A DNA stretch of 64,000 nt from Gammaproteobacteria bacterium HGW-Gammaproteobacteria-13 (GCA_002840155.1 PGZH01000002.1:206622-270621); one strand, 5' to 3'; numbered from the stretch's first letter, positions 34,112-43,258 are shown. Made by a program: numbers and translations. Notes: generated by a model from the letters alone, not told the origin.

Positions 34112-35038
34112 ATGACCCTCACCGAACTGCGCTACATAGTCACCCTCGCTCAGGAACAGCACTTCGGCCGCGCCGCCGAGCGTTGTCACGTCAGCCAGCC
34201 GACGCTGTCGGTGGGGGTAAAGAAGCTCGAAGATGAGCTGGGTGTGCTGATCTTCGAACGCAGCAAGAGCGCAGTGCGCCTGACCCCGGTCGGTGAAGGC
34301 ATCGTCACCCAGGCGCAGAAAGTGCTGGAGCAGGCCCAGGGCATCCGCGAGCTGGCCCAGGCCGGCAAGAACCAGATGGCCGCGCCACTGAAAATCGGCG
34401 CGATCTACACCGTCGGCCCCTACCTGTTCCCCCATCTGATTCCGCAACTGCACCGCGTCGCCCCGCAGATGCCGCTGTATATCGAAGAAAACTTCACCCA
34501 CGTGCTGCGCGACAAACTGCGCAATGGCGAGCTGGACGCGATTATCATCGCCCTGCCGTTCCATGAAGCCGATGTGCTGACCAAGCCGCTGTATGACGAG
34601 CCGTTCTACGCCCTGCTGCCCGCCGGCCATCCCTGGGCCGCGATGAAAACCATCGACAGCAAACTGCTGAACGACAAGAGCCTGCTGCTGCTCGGTGAAG
34701 GCCACTGCTTCCGCGATCAGGTGCTGGAAGCCTGCCCGACCCTGCGCAAGGGCGGCGAAGACAGCGCCAAGCACACCACGGTGGAATCCAGCTCGCTGGA
34801 AACCATCCGCCATATGGTCGCCTCGGGCCTCGGCGTGTCGATCCTGCCGTTCTCCGCGGTCGACAGTCACCACTACGCCCCCGGCGTGATTGAAGTGCGC
34901 CCACTCAGCCCGCCCGCGCCGTTCCGCACCGTGGCCATCGCCTGGCGCGCCAGCTTCCCACGGCCGAATGCCATCGAAGTGCTGACCGACTCGATCCGCC
35001 TGTGCTCGGTGGCCAAACCACTGCCCAAGAGCAGCTAA
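34112..35038 (+). CDS. oxyR: Hydrogen-peroxide-sensing LysR regulator OxyR
   Basis: The 308-residue LysR-type regulator has an N-terminal winged HTH (AAERCHVSQPTLSVGVKKLEDELG) and a ligand-like regulatory domain. The redox pair Cys199 and Cys208 is present in GHCFRDQVLEACPTL. This is the disulfide switch by which OxyR senses peroxide to activate catalase and alkyl-hydroperoxide reductase genes. The ATG at 34112 gives the family start MTLTELRYIV. recG follows 8 nt downstream, so oxyR-recG is probably an operon, as in P. aeruginosa. Confidence 0.96.
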   Translation: MTLTELRYIVTLAQEQHFGRAAERCHVSQPTLSVGVKKLEDELGVLIFERSKSAVRLTPVGEGIVTQAQKVLEQAQGIRELAQAGKNQMAAPLKIGAIYTVGPYLFPHLIPQLHRVAPQMPLYIEENFTHVLRDKLRNGELDAIIIALPFHEADVLTKPLYDEPFYALLPAGHPWAAMKTIDSKLLNDKSLLLLGEGHCFRDQVLEACPTLRKGGEDSAKHTTVESSSLETIRHMVASGLGVSILPFSAVDSHHYAPGVIEVRPLSPPAPFRTVAIAWRASFPRPNAIEVLTDSIRLCSVAKPLPKSS

Positions 35039-35046
35039 GACAGGCC

Positions 35047-37122
35047 ATGACCGAGCTGGCCGCGGTTTCTGTCACCGCGCTGAAAGGCGTGGGTGCAGCC
35101 CTGGCCGAAAAACTCGCCAAGGTCGGCCTGGAAACCCTGCAGGACGTGCTGTTCCACCTGCCGCTGCGTTATCAGGACCGCACCCGCATCGTACCGATTG
35201 GCGCGCTGCGCCCCGGACAGGACGCGGTGGTTGAAGGCATAGTCGCCGGCGCCGATGTGGTCATGGGTCGACGCCGTAGCCTGCTGGTACGCCTGCAGGA
35301 CGGCAGCGGCACCCTCTCCTTGCGCTTCTACCACTTCAGCCAGGCGCAGAAAGAAGGTCTCAAACGCGGCACCCAGGTGCGCTGCTACGGCGAAGTGCGC
35401 CCTGGTTCATCGGGGCTGGAAATCTATCACCCGGAATACCGCGCGCTGTCCGGCAGCGAGCCGATTGCCGTGGAACAGACCCTGACGCCGATCTACCCGA
35501 CCACCGAAGGCCTGACCCAGCAACGCCTGCGCCAGCTCAGCGAACAGGCCCTGGCGCGCCTGGGCCCGCATAGCCTGCCGGATTGGTTGCCGCGTGAACT
35601 GGCTGACGACTACCAGCTCAGCCCGCTCGACCAGGCGATTCGCTACCTGCACCGGCCGCCGCCGGATGCCGATCTGCAAGAACTCGCCGAAGGCCGTCAC
35701 TGGGCCCAGCACCGCCTGGCCTTCGAGGAGTTGCTCACCCATCAACTGTCGCTGCAGCGTCTGCGCGAAAGCGTGCGCGCGCAGCAGGCTCCAGCGCTGC
35801 CGCTGGCGAAACGCCTGCCGCAGCAATACCTGGCCAACCTGGGTTTTACCCCCACCGGCGCGCAACAGCGGGTCGGCGCGGAAATCGCCTACGACCTCAG
35901 CCAGAGCGAGCCGATGCTGCGCCTGGTGCAGGGCGATGTCGGCGCCGGCAAGACCGTGGTCGCCGCCTTTGCCGCACTGCAAGCGCTGGAAGCTGGTTAT
36001 CAGGTGGCGCTGATGGCGCCTACCGAGATTCTTGCCGAGCAGCATTTCATCAATTTCAGCAAATGGCTCGCCCCACTGGGTCTGGAGGTCGCCTGGCTGG
36101 CTGGCAAGCTCAAGGGCAAGGCCCGCGCCAGTGCCCTGGAACATATCGCCGCCGGCGCACCCATGGTGGTCGGCACCCACGCGCTGTTTCAGGATGAAGT
36201 GCGCTTTGCCAAACTGGCCCTGGTGATCATCGATGAACAGCACCGCTTCGGCGTGCAGCAGCGCCTGGCCCTGCGGCAGAAAGGCATCGGCGGGCGCATG
36301 TGCCCGCACCAGTTGATCATGACAGCGACGCCAATCCCACGAACCCTGGCGATGAGCGCCTACGCCGACCTCGACACCTCCATCCTCGACGAGCTGCCGC
36401 CGGGCCGCACCCCAGTGAATACCCTGGTGATAGCCGACAGCCGCCGCCTGGAAGTGGTCGAGCGCGTGCGCCTGGCCTGTAATGAAGGGCGCCAGGCCTA
36501 CTGGGTGTGCACGCTGATCGAAGAATCCGAAGAGCTGACCTGCCAGGCCGCGGAAACCACCTTCGAGGATTTATCCGCAGCGCTCGGCGGGCTGAATGTC
36601 GGGCTGATTCACGGGCGCATGAAGCCTGCAGAAAAAGCTGCGGTGATGGAGCAATTCAAACAGGGCCAACTGCAGTTGCTGGTGGCCACCACGGTGATCG
36701 AAGTAGGCGTCGACGTGCCCAATGCCAGCCTGATGATCATCGAGAACCCCGAACGCCTGGGCCTGGCCCAGCTGCACCAGCTGCGCGGCCGGGTCGGTCG
36801 TGGCAGCGCCGCCAGCCATTGCCTGCTGCTCTATCACCCGCCCTTGTCGCAGCTGGGCCGCGAGCGCCTTGGCATCATGCGCGAGACCTGCGATGGTTTC
36901 GTGATTGCTGAAAAGGACCTGGAACTGCGCGGCCCCGGCGAGATGCTTGGCACCCGCCAGACTGGCCTACTGCAGTTCAAGGTCGCCGATCTGATGCGCG
37001 ATGCCGACCTGCTGCCGGCGGTACGCGACGCCGCACAGGCGCTACTGGAACATTGGCCACAGCATGTCAGCCCGCTACTTGAACGCTGGTTGCGGCATGG
37101 CCAACAATACGGGCAAGTGTGA
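35047..37122 (+). CDS. recG: ATP-dependent DNA helicase RecG
   Basis: This 691-residue branch-migration helicase rescues stalled forks and remodels recombination intermediates. An N-terminal wedge/OB domain (~residues 1-250) precedes the SF2 motor. Motifs: Walker A GDVGAGKT, motif II IIDEQHRFGVQQR, motif III MTATPIPRTLAM, and VGVDVPNASLMIIENPERLG with QLRGRVGRG. The ATG at 35047 gives the usual MTELAAVSVTALKGVG start; upstream residues overlap oxyR. Confidence 0.96.
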   Translation: MTELAAVSVTALKGVGAALAEKLAKVGLETLQDVLFHLPLRYQDRTRIVPIGALRPGQDAVVEGIVAGADVVMGRRRSLLVRLQDGSGTLSLRFYHFSQAQKEGLKRGTQVRCYGEVRPGSSGLEIYHPEYRALSGSEPIAVEQTLTPIYPTTEGLTQQRLRQLSEQALARLGPHSLPDWLPRELADDYQLSPLDQAIRYLHRPPPDADLQELAEGRHWAQHRLAFEELLTHQLSLQRLRESVRAQQAPALPLAKRLPQQYLANLGFTPTGAQQRVGAEIAYDLSQSEPMLRLVQGDVGAGKTVVAAFAALQALEAGYQVALMAPTEILAEQHFINFSKWLAPLGLEVAWLAGKLKGKARASALEHIAAGAPMVVGTHALFQDEVRFAKLALVIIDEQHRFGVQQRLALRQKGIGGRMCPHQLIMTATPIPRTLAMSAYADLDTSILDELPPGRTPVNTLVIADSRRLEVVERVRLACNEGRQAYWVCTLIEESEELTCQAAETTFEDLSAALGGLNVGLIHGRMKPAEKAAVMEQFKQGQLQLLVATTVIEVGVDVPNASLMIIENPERLGLAQLHQLRGRVGRGSAASHCLLLYHPPLSQLGRERLGIMRETCDGFVIAEKDLELRGPGEMLGTRQTGLLQFKVADLMRDADLLPAVRDAAQALLEHWPQHVSPLLERWLRHGQQYGQV

Positions 37123-37212
37123 ACCCGCGCACAGGACAACCGTCGCCTGCGCCGCATTTTACTCATCCCGCTGTTTATACTCGGGGTATTGCTACTTCTG
37201 CTGGATACCGTC

Positions 37213-38619
37213 ATGACCGAACTTGCCCTAGCTACCGACACCGCTCCGCGCCCGCCAGCGGTGATTCTGCAATTGCTGGAAAAGCTCGGCCTGCCCTACC
37301 AAATCTGCAGTGATGTGCCCGGTCTGCCGGTCGCACAGCGTCTACAGGCGGTTTTGCTGGATGACGCCGTCGGCGCGTTGCTGGTGCTCTATCCGCAGAG
37401 TCAGCTGCTCGACCTCAATCGCCTGACCGAACTGACCGGCCGCCAGCTGACCGCAGTCAAACCAGAGCGCCTGGAGCGCATGCTCGGCAAGCACAGCCTA
37501 AAAGTGCTGCCCGGCCTGCCGCCGCTGACCAGCTCGCCCTGCCTGTATGACGAGCGTCTGCTGCAGGTGCCCAGCCTGTATATCGAGTCCGGCCAGCGCG
37601 GTGTGCTGCTGGAGCTGAGCACCGAGGCCTTCAAAAGCCTGCTAAGCAAGGCCAGCGCCGCACGTTTCGGCGAACCCCTGAGCAATATCCGCCTGAACCT
37701 GGATCGCCCGGACGACGACCGCGCCGAGATCACCCTGGCGGTGCAGGCCTTTACCGCGCGGCGCATCCAGCAACGCCTGGAAGAAACCATCGAGATTCCG
37801 CCACTGCCGGAAACCGCGCAGAAGATCATCAAGCTACGCGTCGACCCGGACGCCACGGTGGATGACATCACCGGCGTGGTCGAAACCGACCCGGCGCTGG
37901 CCGCTCAGGTGGTCAGCTGGGCCGCCTCGCCCTACTACGCCGCGCCGGGCAAGATCCGTTCGGTGGAAGACGCCATCGTCCGCGTGCTGGGCTTTGATCT
38001 GGTGATCAATCTGGCCCTTGGCCTGGCCCTGGGTAAAACCCTGAGCCTGCCCAAAGATCATCCGCAACAGGCCACACCCTACTGGCAACAGGCGATCTAC
38101 AGCGCTGCGGTGATCGAGGGTCTGACCCGCGCCATCCCGCGCGCACAGCGTCCGGAAGCCGGCCTGACCTACCTTGCCGGCCTGTTGCACAACTTCGGTT
38201 ATCTGGTGCTGGCGCACGTGTTTCCGCCGCACTTCTCGCTGATCTGCCGCCACCTGGAGGTCAATCCGCACCTATCGCACAGCTACATCGAGCAGCATCT
38301 GCTCGGCATCAGCCGCGAACAGATCGGTGCCTGGCTGATGCGCTACTGGGATATGCCGGAAGAACTGGCCAGCGCCCTGCGCTTCCAGCACGACCCGGAA
38401 TATACCGGCCCCCACGCCACCTACCCGAACCTGGTGTGCCTGTCGGTCAGCCTGCTGCGCAATCGCGGCATCGGCGCCGGCCCGCAGAGCGAGATTCCGC
38501 AAAGCCTGTTCGACAACCTCGGCATCAGCCGGGACAAGGCCGAAGAAGCCGTAAGCAAGGTGCTGGCCGCCGAAGTCGCGCTGCGCGAGCTGGCGGCGCA
38601 ATTCCACCCGGCACACTAA
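37213..38619 (+). CDS. HDOD-domain protein with YbaK-like N-terminal domain
   Basis: The 468-residue protein has an N-terminal domain resembling YbaK/aminoacyl-tRNA-associated domains (residues ~10-160, including RLTELTGRQLTAVKPERLERML). A C-terminal HDOD output domain (from ~residue 195, IEIPPLPETAQKIIKLRVDP) follows. HDOD proteins lack HD-phosphohydrolase catalysis and commonly act in signalling; the role here is unknown. It follows recG, as in other pseudomonads. The ATG at 37213 is preferred over one eight codons upstream because of the conserved-looking MTELALATD start, but its ribosome-binding site is weak. A terminator follows. Confidence 0.82.
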   Translation: MTELALATDTAPRPPAVILQLLEKLGLPYQICSDVPGLPVAQRLQAVLLDDAVGALLVLYPQSQLLDLNRLTELTGRQLTAVKPERLERMLGKHSLKVLPGLPPLTSSPCLYDERLLQVPSLYIESGQRGVLLELSTEAFKSLLSKASAARFGEPLSNIRLNLDRPDDDRAEITLAVQAFTARRIQQRLEETIEIPPLPETAQKIIKLRVDPDATVDDITGVVETDPALAAQVVSWAASPYYAAPGKIRSVEDAIVRVLGFDLVINLALGLALGKTLSLPKDHPQQATPYWQQAIYSAAVIEGLTRAIPRAQRPEAGLTYLAGLLHNFGYLVLAHVFPPHFSLICRHLEVNPHLSHSYIEQHLLGISREQIGAWLMRYWDMPEELASALRFQHDPEYTGPHATYPNLVCLSVSLLRNRGIGAGPQSEIPQSLFDNLGISRDKAEEAVSKVLAAEVALRELAAQFHPAH

Positions 38620-38630
38620 AACGCAGAAAC

Positions 38631-38656
38631 ACAAAGGGGCCTACGGGCCCCTTTGT
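38631..38656 (+). terminator. Terminator after the HDOD gene
   Basis: ACAAAGGGGCC, a short loop and GGCCCCTTTGT form a strong near-perfect stem between the convergent HDOD gene and the minus-strand secreted-protein gene. There is no long T-run, but the stem is GC-rich and placed at both gene ends. Confidence 0.7.
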
Positions 38657-38672
38657 CGTTGCAGTCGACTAA

Positions 38673-39410
38673 CTACTTCTTCAGCTGCGCGCGCCGTGCG
38701 GCAAACAGCTCCGGCAGCACCTGCACGCTGCCATCGAGCAACTGGGCCACGGCTGGCTGCTCATACAAGGAGGCATATTCGGCCAGTTTTTCACTGGGCA
38801 TCTGCCGATAGGCGTAGAGCATAAAAGACTCCACCGCCTCGGAACTGGAGGCCCGCAGCGCGTCTTCCTGCGCCTTGGTCTGAGTGCTCAGGGCTTTCTC
38901 GTCGATGCTTTCACCACGGCCTTGCAAGGCCAGAAACGCCTGGGTCTTGCCGACTTCATAACGCAACAGGGTGGCTAGCGTAGTGGTGTGTGCGGCGGCA
39001 TCCAGACGCCGCACTAGAGCCAGTCGCTCCTCACGCGGCGGGCGCTCGCCCAGTTGTTTGCGATAGGCCGCCAAGCCTTCTGCGCCGCCCTCACCGACCG
39101 AACGCTCGGCGGCAGTAAAGCTCTGCGCCAGGGGGCTTTCCAGCAGGCTCTTGGCCTGTTCCAACTGGGCTTGATCGAGCTTGCCGGTCAGCTTCTTGGC
39201 CAAGTCCAGGCACAGGCCATCGGCGGCAAACACCTTGGCCAACTGCGCTTGCTGTTTATCGCTCAACCCGCGCTGCACAAGCGGCGCACTCTGTTCGCAG
39301 AGCAAACGGATACCGGCCAGCTCGAATAACGGCGCAAAGGCTTCGGCTTTGGGAGGTGCAGCATGGGCAAGGGCGGTGGTAAACAGCAGGACACTTAGCA
39401 GCAGACGCAT
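38673..39410 (-). CDS. Secreted DUF2059-like protein
   Basis: The 245-residue protein has a signal peptide (MRLLLSVLLFTTALAHAA) and an all-helical mature part. The C-terminal region, ESFMLYAYRQMPSEKLAEYASLYEQ, resembles DUF2059 proteins. Likely periplasmic; function unknown. A TTG two codons upstream is also possible, but the ATG at 39410 gives a cleaner signal peptide. It lies on the same strand as the next small gene. Confidence 0.75.
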   Translation of the reverse strand: MRLLLSVLLFTTALAHAAPPKAEAFAPLFELAGIRLLCEQSAPLVQRGLSDKQQAQLAKVFAADGLCLDLAKKLTGKLDQAQLEQAKSLLESPLAQSFTAAERSVGEGGAEGLAAYRKQLGERPPREERLALVRRLDAAAHTTTLATLLRYEVGKTQAFLALQGRGESIDEKALSTQTKAQEDALRASSSEAVESFMLYAYRQMPSEKLAEYASLYEQPAVAQLLDGSVQVLPELFAARRAQLKK

Positions 39411-39489
39411 GGGCAAACTCTCACTAGGGCTATGCCCAGCCTAGCGAAAGCAGCGCGCGCCGGCCAGCCCTGGCGCGCGGCGGTGAGGC

Positions 39490-39882
39490 TCAGGCGGCCT
39501 TTTTGGCGGCGTCTTTCTTTTTCGGCATCAGGTATTTGGTCAGACCCTGGAACCAGATCACCAATGCCGGGTTGCCCTGGATTTGGATGTCCTTGTTCTG
39601 GATGCCCTGCATAAACGCCAGCTGCTTGTTCTTCGCGCTCATGGTGGCGAAACCGTAGGCGGCATCCTTGAAGCCAAGGGCGAAGGCAGGCTCAGTAGCC
39701 GGACCGCGCTTGCTGGTGATGCGCTGGTCTTTGACGATGAAGTGACGGGCAACTTTGCCGTCCAGGGTGTGCAGCTGAAAGACCATATCGCGGTCGACCA
39801 ATTGTTGCTGGAATGCCGGGTTTTCACGGCTGGCCTTGGCCATCAGACGGCCCAGCATCCACAGAAGAAAACGGAATTTCAT
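39490..39882 (-). CDS. Conserved small protein, SCP2-like
   Basis: This is a 130-residue basic protein starting MKFRFLLWMLGRLMAKASR. The central part (FQLHTLDGKVARHFIVKDQRI, AFALGFKDAAYGF, AFMQGIQNKDIQIQGNPALV) has the strand-helix pattern and the late 'F-x-G-x-I-x-x-G' segment of sterol-carrier-protein-2-like domains; that match is by eye only. A Lys/Ala-rich tail follows. An in-frame start 13 codons upstream is possible but lacks the hydrophobic start typical of the family. It is the last core gene before the accessory region. Confidence 0.65.
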   Translation of the reverse strand: MKFRFLLWMLGRLMAKASRENPAFQQQLVDRDMVFQLHTLDGKVARHFIVKDQRITSKRGPATEPAFALGFKDAAYGFATMSAKNKQLAFMQGIQNKDIQIQGNPALVIWFQGLTKYLMPKKKDAAKKAA

Positions 39883-40026
39883 GCGCGAGGCCTCGCAAAG
39901 GGTAGGGAAAAGGCGGCGCATTGTAGCGGTTTGCGGCGGGGACTACATCCGGCTGAAAGAAGGGCGTGAATACGCTGGCCGGGGTGGTGCAGCCCGGAGC
40001 CAAAGGCCCCGGGCCTGAGGACTTAG

Positions 40027-40168
40027 CAGGCCGTTGAAAAACTACCTACGTTGGCAATACTGCGTTAAAAACAGACTCGGAATGCTCATGTACAAAAGTA
40101 CACTCCGCTTCCTCGCCTGTTTTTGCCTTGTCTTGCCTGCCTCGCCTACGTTTTTCAACGGCCTGTTA
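40027..40168. repeat. Inverted-repeat element (MITE-like)
   Basis: The left end CAGGCCGTTGAAAAAC recurs in reverse complement at the right end (GTTTTTCAACGGCCTG), about 140 bp apart. The interior keeps folding: CTACG/CGTAG, AAAAACAG/CTGTTTTT, GGAA/TTCC, and a central perfect GTAC AAAA GTAC. The whole element could form one long imperfect hairpin. It has no coding capacity. Such non-autonomous palindromic elements are common in pseudomonads. It sits exactly at the junction between core genes and the AT-richer accessory region. Confidence 0.8.
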
Positions 40169-40211
40169 GTTGACCGCATCTTTCAATAACCCGTAGGAAA
40201 CCGTTTCAAAA

Positions 40212-40241
40212 TTCACGTTTTGCAATTTATTTCTTTATAAT
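40212..40241 (+). promoter_or_regulatory. Candidate sigma-70 promoter
   Basis: TTCACG (40212-40217) and a perfect TATAAT (40236-40241) are separated by 18 bp within AT-rich DNA upstream of the OmpR-like gene. The leader would be about 140 nt. The -35 is weak, the -10 is ideal. Confidence 0.4.
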
Positions 40242-40383
40242 CATGTACTTGCAATGTATAAATCTATGATATTACACCAATCGTTTCAATTCAACCCCTC
40301 AGCCCCCTAGATTCGTTGCGGAGGGATCAGGATCACCGTGATTTTGAAACAGCGACCGCTCGGTGACTCCCCCAACACGATCT

Positions 40384-41145
40384 ATGAGCTGCCAGAAAAT
40401 GATACGTTTTGATAAATCGGTGCCACCCAAGCTGCTTGTAATACACGAACATCCCGTCCTCCGCGCCCAGGCTCGCAAGCATCTGGAGTCATCCGGATAC
40501 ACGGTGGTTGAAGCAGGTAGCTGTAAAGAGGCTATCGCAATCATGCATACCTGCACCTTCGCAGGAATAATTGTCGATAACGAGATGGCTGATTATGAGG
40601 CTGCATCTCCACTTTCCGCTCGGAGTACTACTGGAAACTCTAATATCCCGTGCATAATACTTGCAACAAATCGGGTCATTCGAAAGCCGGAAAAAGATTT
40701 CAACACAGCCTTAGATGATTATTTGTATAAACCTTTCAGACCTAGTGCCCTAGCCAAGCATGTACATGAAGTAATAAAGACCGCTGTTGGGAGCGCGCAT
40801 TTAAGGCTTGTATGTCCAGCAGTCTACGCTTTGACAGGGACAACAGGAATTAACCTCACAAAATTCAACCTTCCTTCTAAACAGATGATTTTGCTTCATA
40901 CTCTTGTCAGCAACTCACCTCGCGCTGTGAGCAAAGCATGTTTCGTAGATGTTCTATATTCACACAAGAGCCCGCCAATAAATCCTTATAATGCAGTAGA
41001 GTCCTTAGTTTTTCATTTACGCAAAAGACTACGCGCCGAAGAATCAAATGTGAGTATAAAATCTGTTCGAGGCGTTGGGTATAGAGCTTCTATTAACCAT
41101 AGACAGAACCCTATAATAACAAATGTTGATTTTCTGGAGCTCTAG
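40384..41145 (+). CDS. OmpR-family regulator with degenerate receiver domain
   Basis: The protein (253 residues from the ATG at 40384; a GTG at 40363 and an ATG at 40399 are alternatives) has an N-terminal receiver-like domain and a C-terminal winged helix. The receiver keeps the presumed phospho-acceptor Asp (GIIVDNEM) and the Lys (DDYLYKPFRP). It lacks the acidic pair normally after the first strand (LLVIHEHPVLR instead of VDDE). The output domain shows NPYNAVESLVFHLRKRLR and SIKSVRGVGYRAS, typical of OmpR/PhoB. No kinase gene is adjacent. Base composition is distinctly AT-richer than the core, with codons such as ATA and TTA, indicating transfer. Probably an orphan regulator that does not depend on ordinary phosphorylation; targets unknown. 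Confidence 0.75.
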   Translation: MSCQKMIRFDKSVPPKLLVIHEHPVLRAQARKHLESSGYTVVEAGSCKEAIAIMHTCTFAGIIVDNEMADYEAASPLSARSTTGNSNIPCIILATNRVIRKPEKDFNTALDDYLYKPFRPSALAKHVHEVIKTAVGSAHLRLVCPAVYALTGTTGINLTKFNLPSKQMILLHTLVSNSPRAVSKACFVDVLYSHKSPPINPYNAVESLVFHLRKRLRAEESNVSIKSVRGVGYRASINHRQNPIITNVDFLEL

Positions 41146-41857
41146 AAACCCAGCCTCTACGAAATATCGGGATTGAAAGCCGCGTCTTTAGCGAATTTAT
41201 TTTCTCAAATTAACCGTTTAAAATATCCTAGTACGCCTATCACCGACTATGGGTGTCGGACTTGGTGCTTCAAGGTATTTCTTCGACTTTAACGATGATT
41301 TGTTCGTTACTTAATACGCTGAGGACAGGAAGTGCTTAGACAGTGCTTCTGACCGGGATGCCCTTCTCAATGAGGTGAACACTGTCAAACTGCCCATGAT
41401 CGTTATGAGCATTGACGACCCTAACGGCCGGATGTGTCCGTATTGTCTGGGTGAGCGCGCCCGGCCAAGAAGCCAGCAGGCTCATTTTCCCGTCCTTTAG
41501 TCGCAGCGACGCGGAACATACTGTGCTGCCACTCTGACGTGGGTGTCATCAAGCGTGCCGCTTCGTGTGAGAACTTAGCTATCAAGGCATACTTGCGGGT
41601 CTTTCTTTTTTGCATCAAGTTAATCCTCGGCATATATGCGCGCGCAAACATCTATCAAGCTTCGCAATCGGCACACGCACCCGATCGAAGTAGCACGCGT
41701 AAAAGCGCTGCAACCGTCGAAGCCCCAGTCATCAGCCATGCCTCAACGTGTGAGTCATAATCTCCATGCCCACACCCACTAATTTCTTAGTCAATGACAC
41801 TGCCAACCCTATACATTCGCAACTCGCGTTACTCCAGATTCATTAGGCGTCAACACA
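41146..41857. other. Gene-poor stretch in the accessory region
   Basis: About 710 bp lie between the OmpR-like gene and the end of the helicase gene. The only candidate gene with a good ribosome-binding site is the 49-codon minus-strand frame at 41336-41485. Other short frames (around 41421-41651 minus and 41539-41760 plus) show no recognisable domain. The sequence looks like decayed DNA; I saw no transposase, terminal repeats or tRNA. Confidence 0.5.
41336..41485 (-). CDS. Small hypothetical protein (49 aa)
   Basis: The frame opens ATGAGCCTGCTGGC and is preceded by AAGGACGGGAAA, a well-placed ribosome-binding site. The peptide starts MSLLASWPGALTQTIRTHP, ends HLIEKGIPVRSTV and contains NAHNDHGQFDSVH. 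No family is recognised. It could be the surviving C-terminal end of a longer decayed gene with a chance start. No neighbouring gene suggests a role. Confidence 0.35.
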   Translation of the reverse strand: MSLLASWPGALTQTIRTHPAVRVVNAHNDHGQFDSVHLIEKGIPVRSTV

Positions 41858-43258
41858 TCAAAAACAAGCTAACAACTGCTGCCTGTAATGCTGGGAAAAA
41901 CTCACCTGATAACTTGGCTCGACTGAAAAGCCCTCTAGTGAAATGATGCTCGTAGTTCCAGCCTCAATAGCCTGCTCTTTGCCACACCCAATACTGTTAT
42001 CCAGATTATTGATAATGTCTGTAGCCTCGGCCGAACTAGGCGTTGAGCCTGAAGCGGAAGCTGGCATCTGTACCTCGTTCAGTACCGCCAAGTCCTCCGG
42101 CAAATCATCCGCAATTCTCTCAGCCAAACACTGCAGCGTCGGCTCCGCCAACATGTACAGCCAAGCTTGATCATCGGACTCACCTGTACGCCGAAGCACT
42201 CGCCCAAGCACCTGCCGGTAATGCAACTCGGTGCGGATGCGACTGAGGTAGCAGCACACCTGAAGACGAGGGATGTCCGTTCCTTCGCTGATCATTCCGA
42301 CGGCCACAATCCAGCGAGAGGCGCTCTGCCTAAACGCATTGATTACTTGCTGCGCATCCGGCGTTTTGTTGGTCACAATGCAGCACTCCCCACCCCTGGA
42401 TTCCAGAGCTTGAGCAATTTGATGGGCGTGCTCAATGTCAGTTGCAACAACTAAACCAGCAGCATTCGGCTTGATTTGGCGAAGCTCATTGAGCTTGCTA
42501 CATCCAAGATCGAGTAGCTGATTGATCACGTCGTCATGGCGTAGCAATTCTTCGTAAGTGACAGGTGACTCCCCCAAGAGCTTGGCAATACTGGGGAACA
42601 TTCTGACTGTACTCTCAGGACCCATTTCCTCGGTCAGTTTTACCTTCTGATTGTCGAGCAAGACAATACGAGGAGAACGGCATACCGCATCGGCAATGGC
42701 CTCTTTCAGTCCGTATCGGTAGTCACAGATTAAGTGCCCTTCTGGCGTCGAGTATCGGGCCAAGACAATAGCCCGGTCATCTGAGCGCCACGGCGTACCG
42801 GAGAGAGCCAAGGTGAAGGCTGCGCGATCTTGTATCCGATGCAATATCTGCTGCCCCCAGGCGTTGCTGAGGAGCGGATCATGGCCAGCGCAATGGTGAA
42901 TTTCGTCGAAGACCACGAGCACACGGTAATCATCAAGAAGCTGCCAGAATCCCTCATCTCGGTACTCCATGGCCTGGTAAGTAAACGCCGTTCCCACAGC
43001 GCCTATCTGGCCATCCAGTCGCCTGCCAAGTACCTCTGCAAAGGTTGAGCGGAAGCCATCGACAACCTGGCAGGATGGCGCGAAGCACATCACCAGATCG
43101 ATTCTGTCCTGCTTAAGCAATCTGCTGGCTAGCTCTGCCGCCATGCGTGTCTTCCCGGCTCCCGGCGTGGCCTGGCAGAAGAAGTGCGGTGTGCTGGTAA
43201 AGTGCTCCAACGCCGTGTCTATGCAGCTGAGTTGCCAGTCCCGCAGCGATGTGGTCAT
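41858..43258 (-). CDS. SF2 DEAD/DEAH-type helicase
   Basis: The 466-residue protein is a compact superfamily 2 helicase of the type III restriction/UvrB-like class. Motif I is TPGAGKT (31-37), motif II DEIHH (119-123), motif III SGTPWRS (154-160), motif V GMISEGTDIP (322-331) and motif VI QVLGRVLRR (350-358). After the motor (~residue 385) comes a ~80-residue low-complexity tail with no recognised domain. No nuclease or methylase domain is present. It is the second gene of a two-gene operon, overlapping the winged-helix gene by ATGA. A divergent C-protein-like regulator suggests a restriction-like or defence role, which is inference. It could also be a repair helicase carried by the island. 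Confidence 0.88.
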   Translation of the reverse strand: MTTSLRDWQLSCIDTALEHFTSTPHFFCQATPGAGKTRMAAELASRLLKQDRIDLVMCFAPSCQVVDGFRSTFAEVLGRRLDGQIGAVGTAFTYQAMEYRDEGFWQLLDDYRVLVVFDEIHHCAGHDPLLSNAWGQQILHRIQDRAAFTLALSGTPWRSDDRAIVLARYSTPEGHLICDYRYGLKEAIADAVCRSPRIVLLDNQKVKLTEEMGPESTVRMFPSIAKLLGESPVTYEELLRHDDVINQLLDLGCSKLNELRQIKPNAAGLVVATDIEHAHQIAQALESRGGECCIVTNKTPDAQQVINAFRQSASRWIVAVGMISEGTDIPRLQVCCYLSRIRTELHYRQVLGRVLRRTGESDDQAWLYMLAEPTLQCLAERIADDLPEDLAVLNEVQMPASASGSTPSSAEATDIINNLDNSIGCGKEQAIEAGTTSIISLEGFSVEPSYQVSFSQHYRQQLLACF

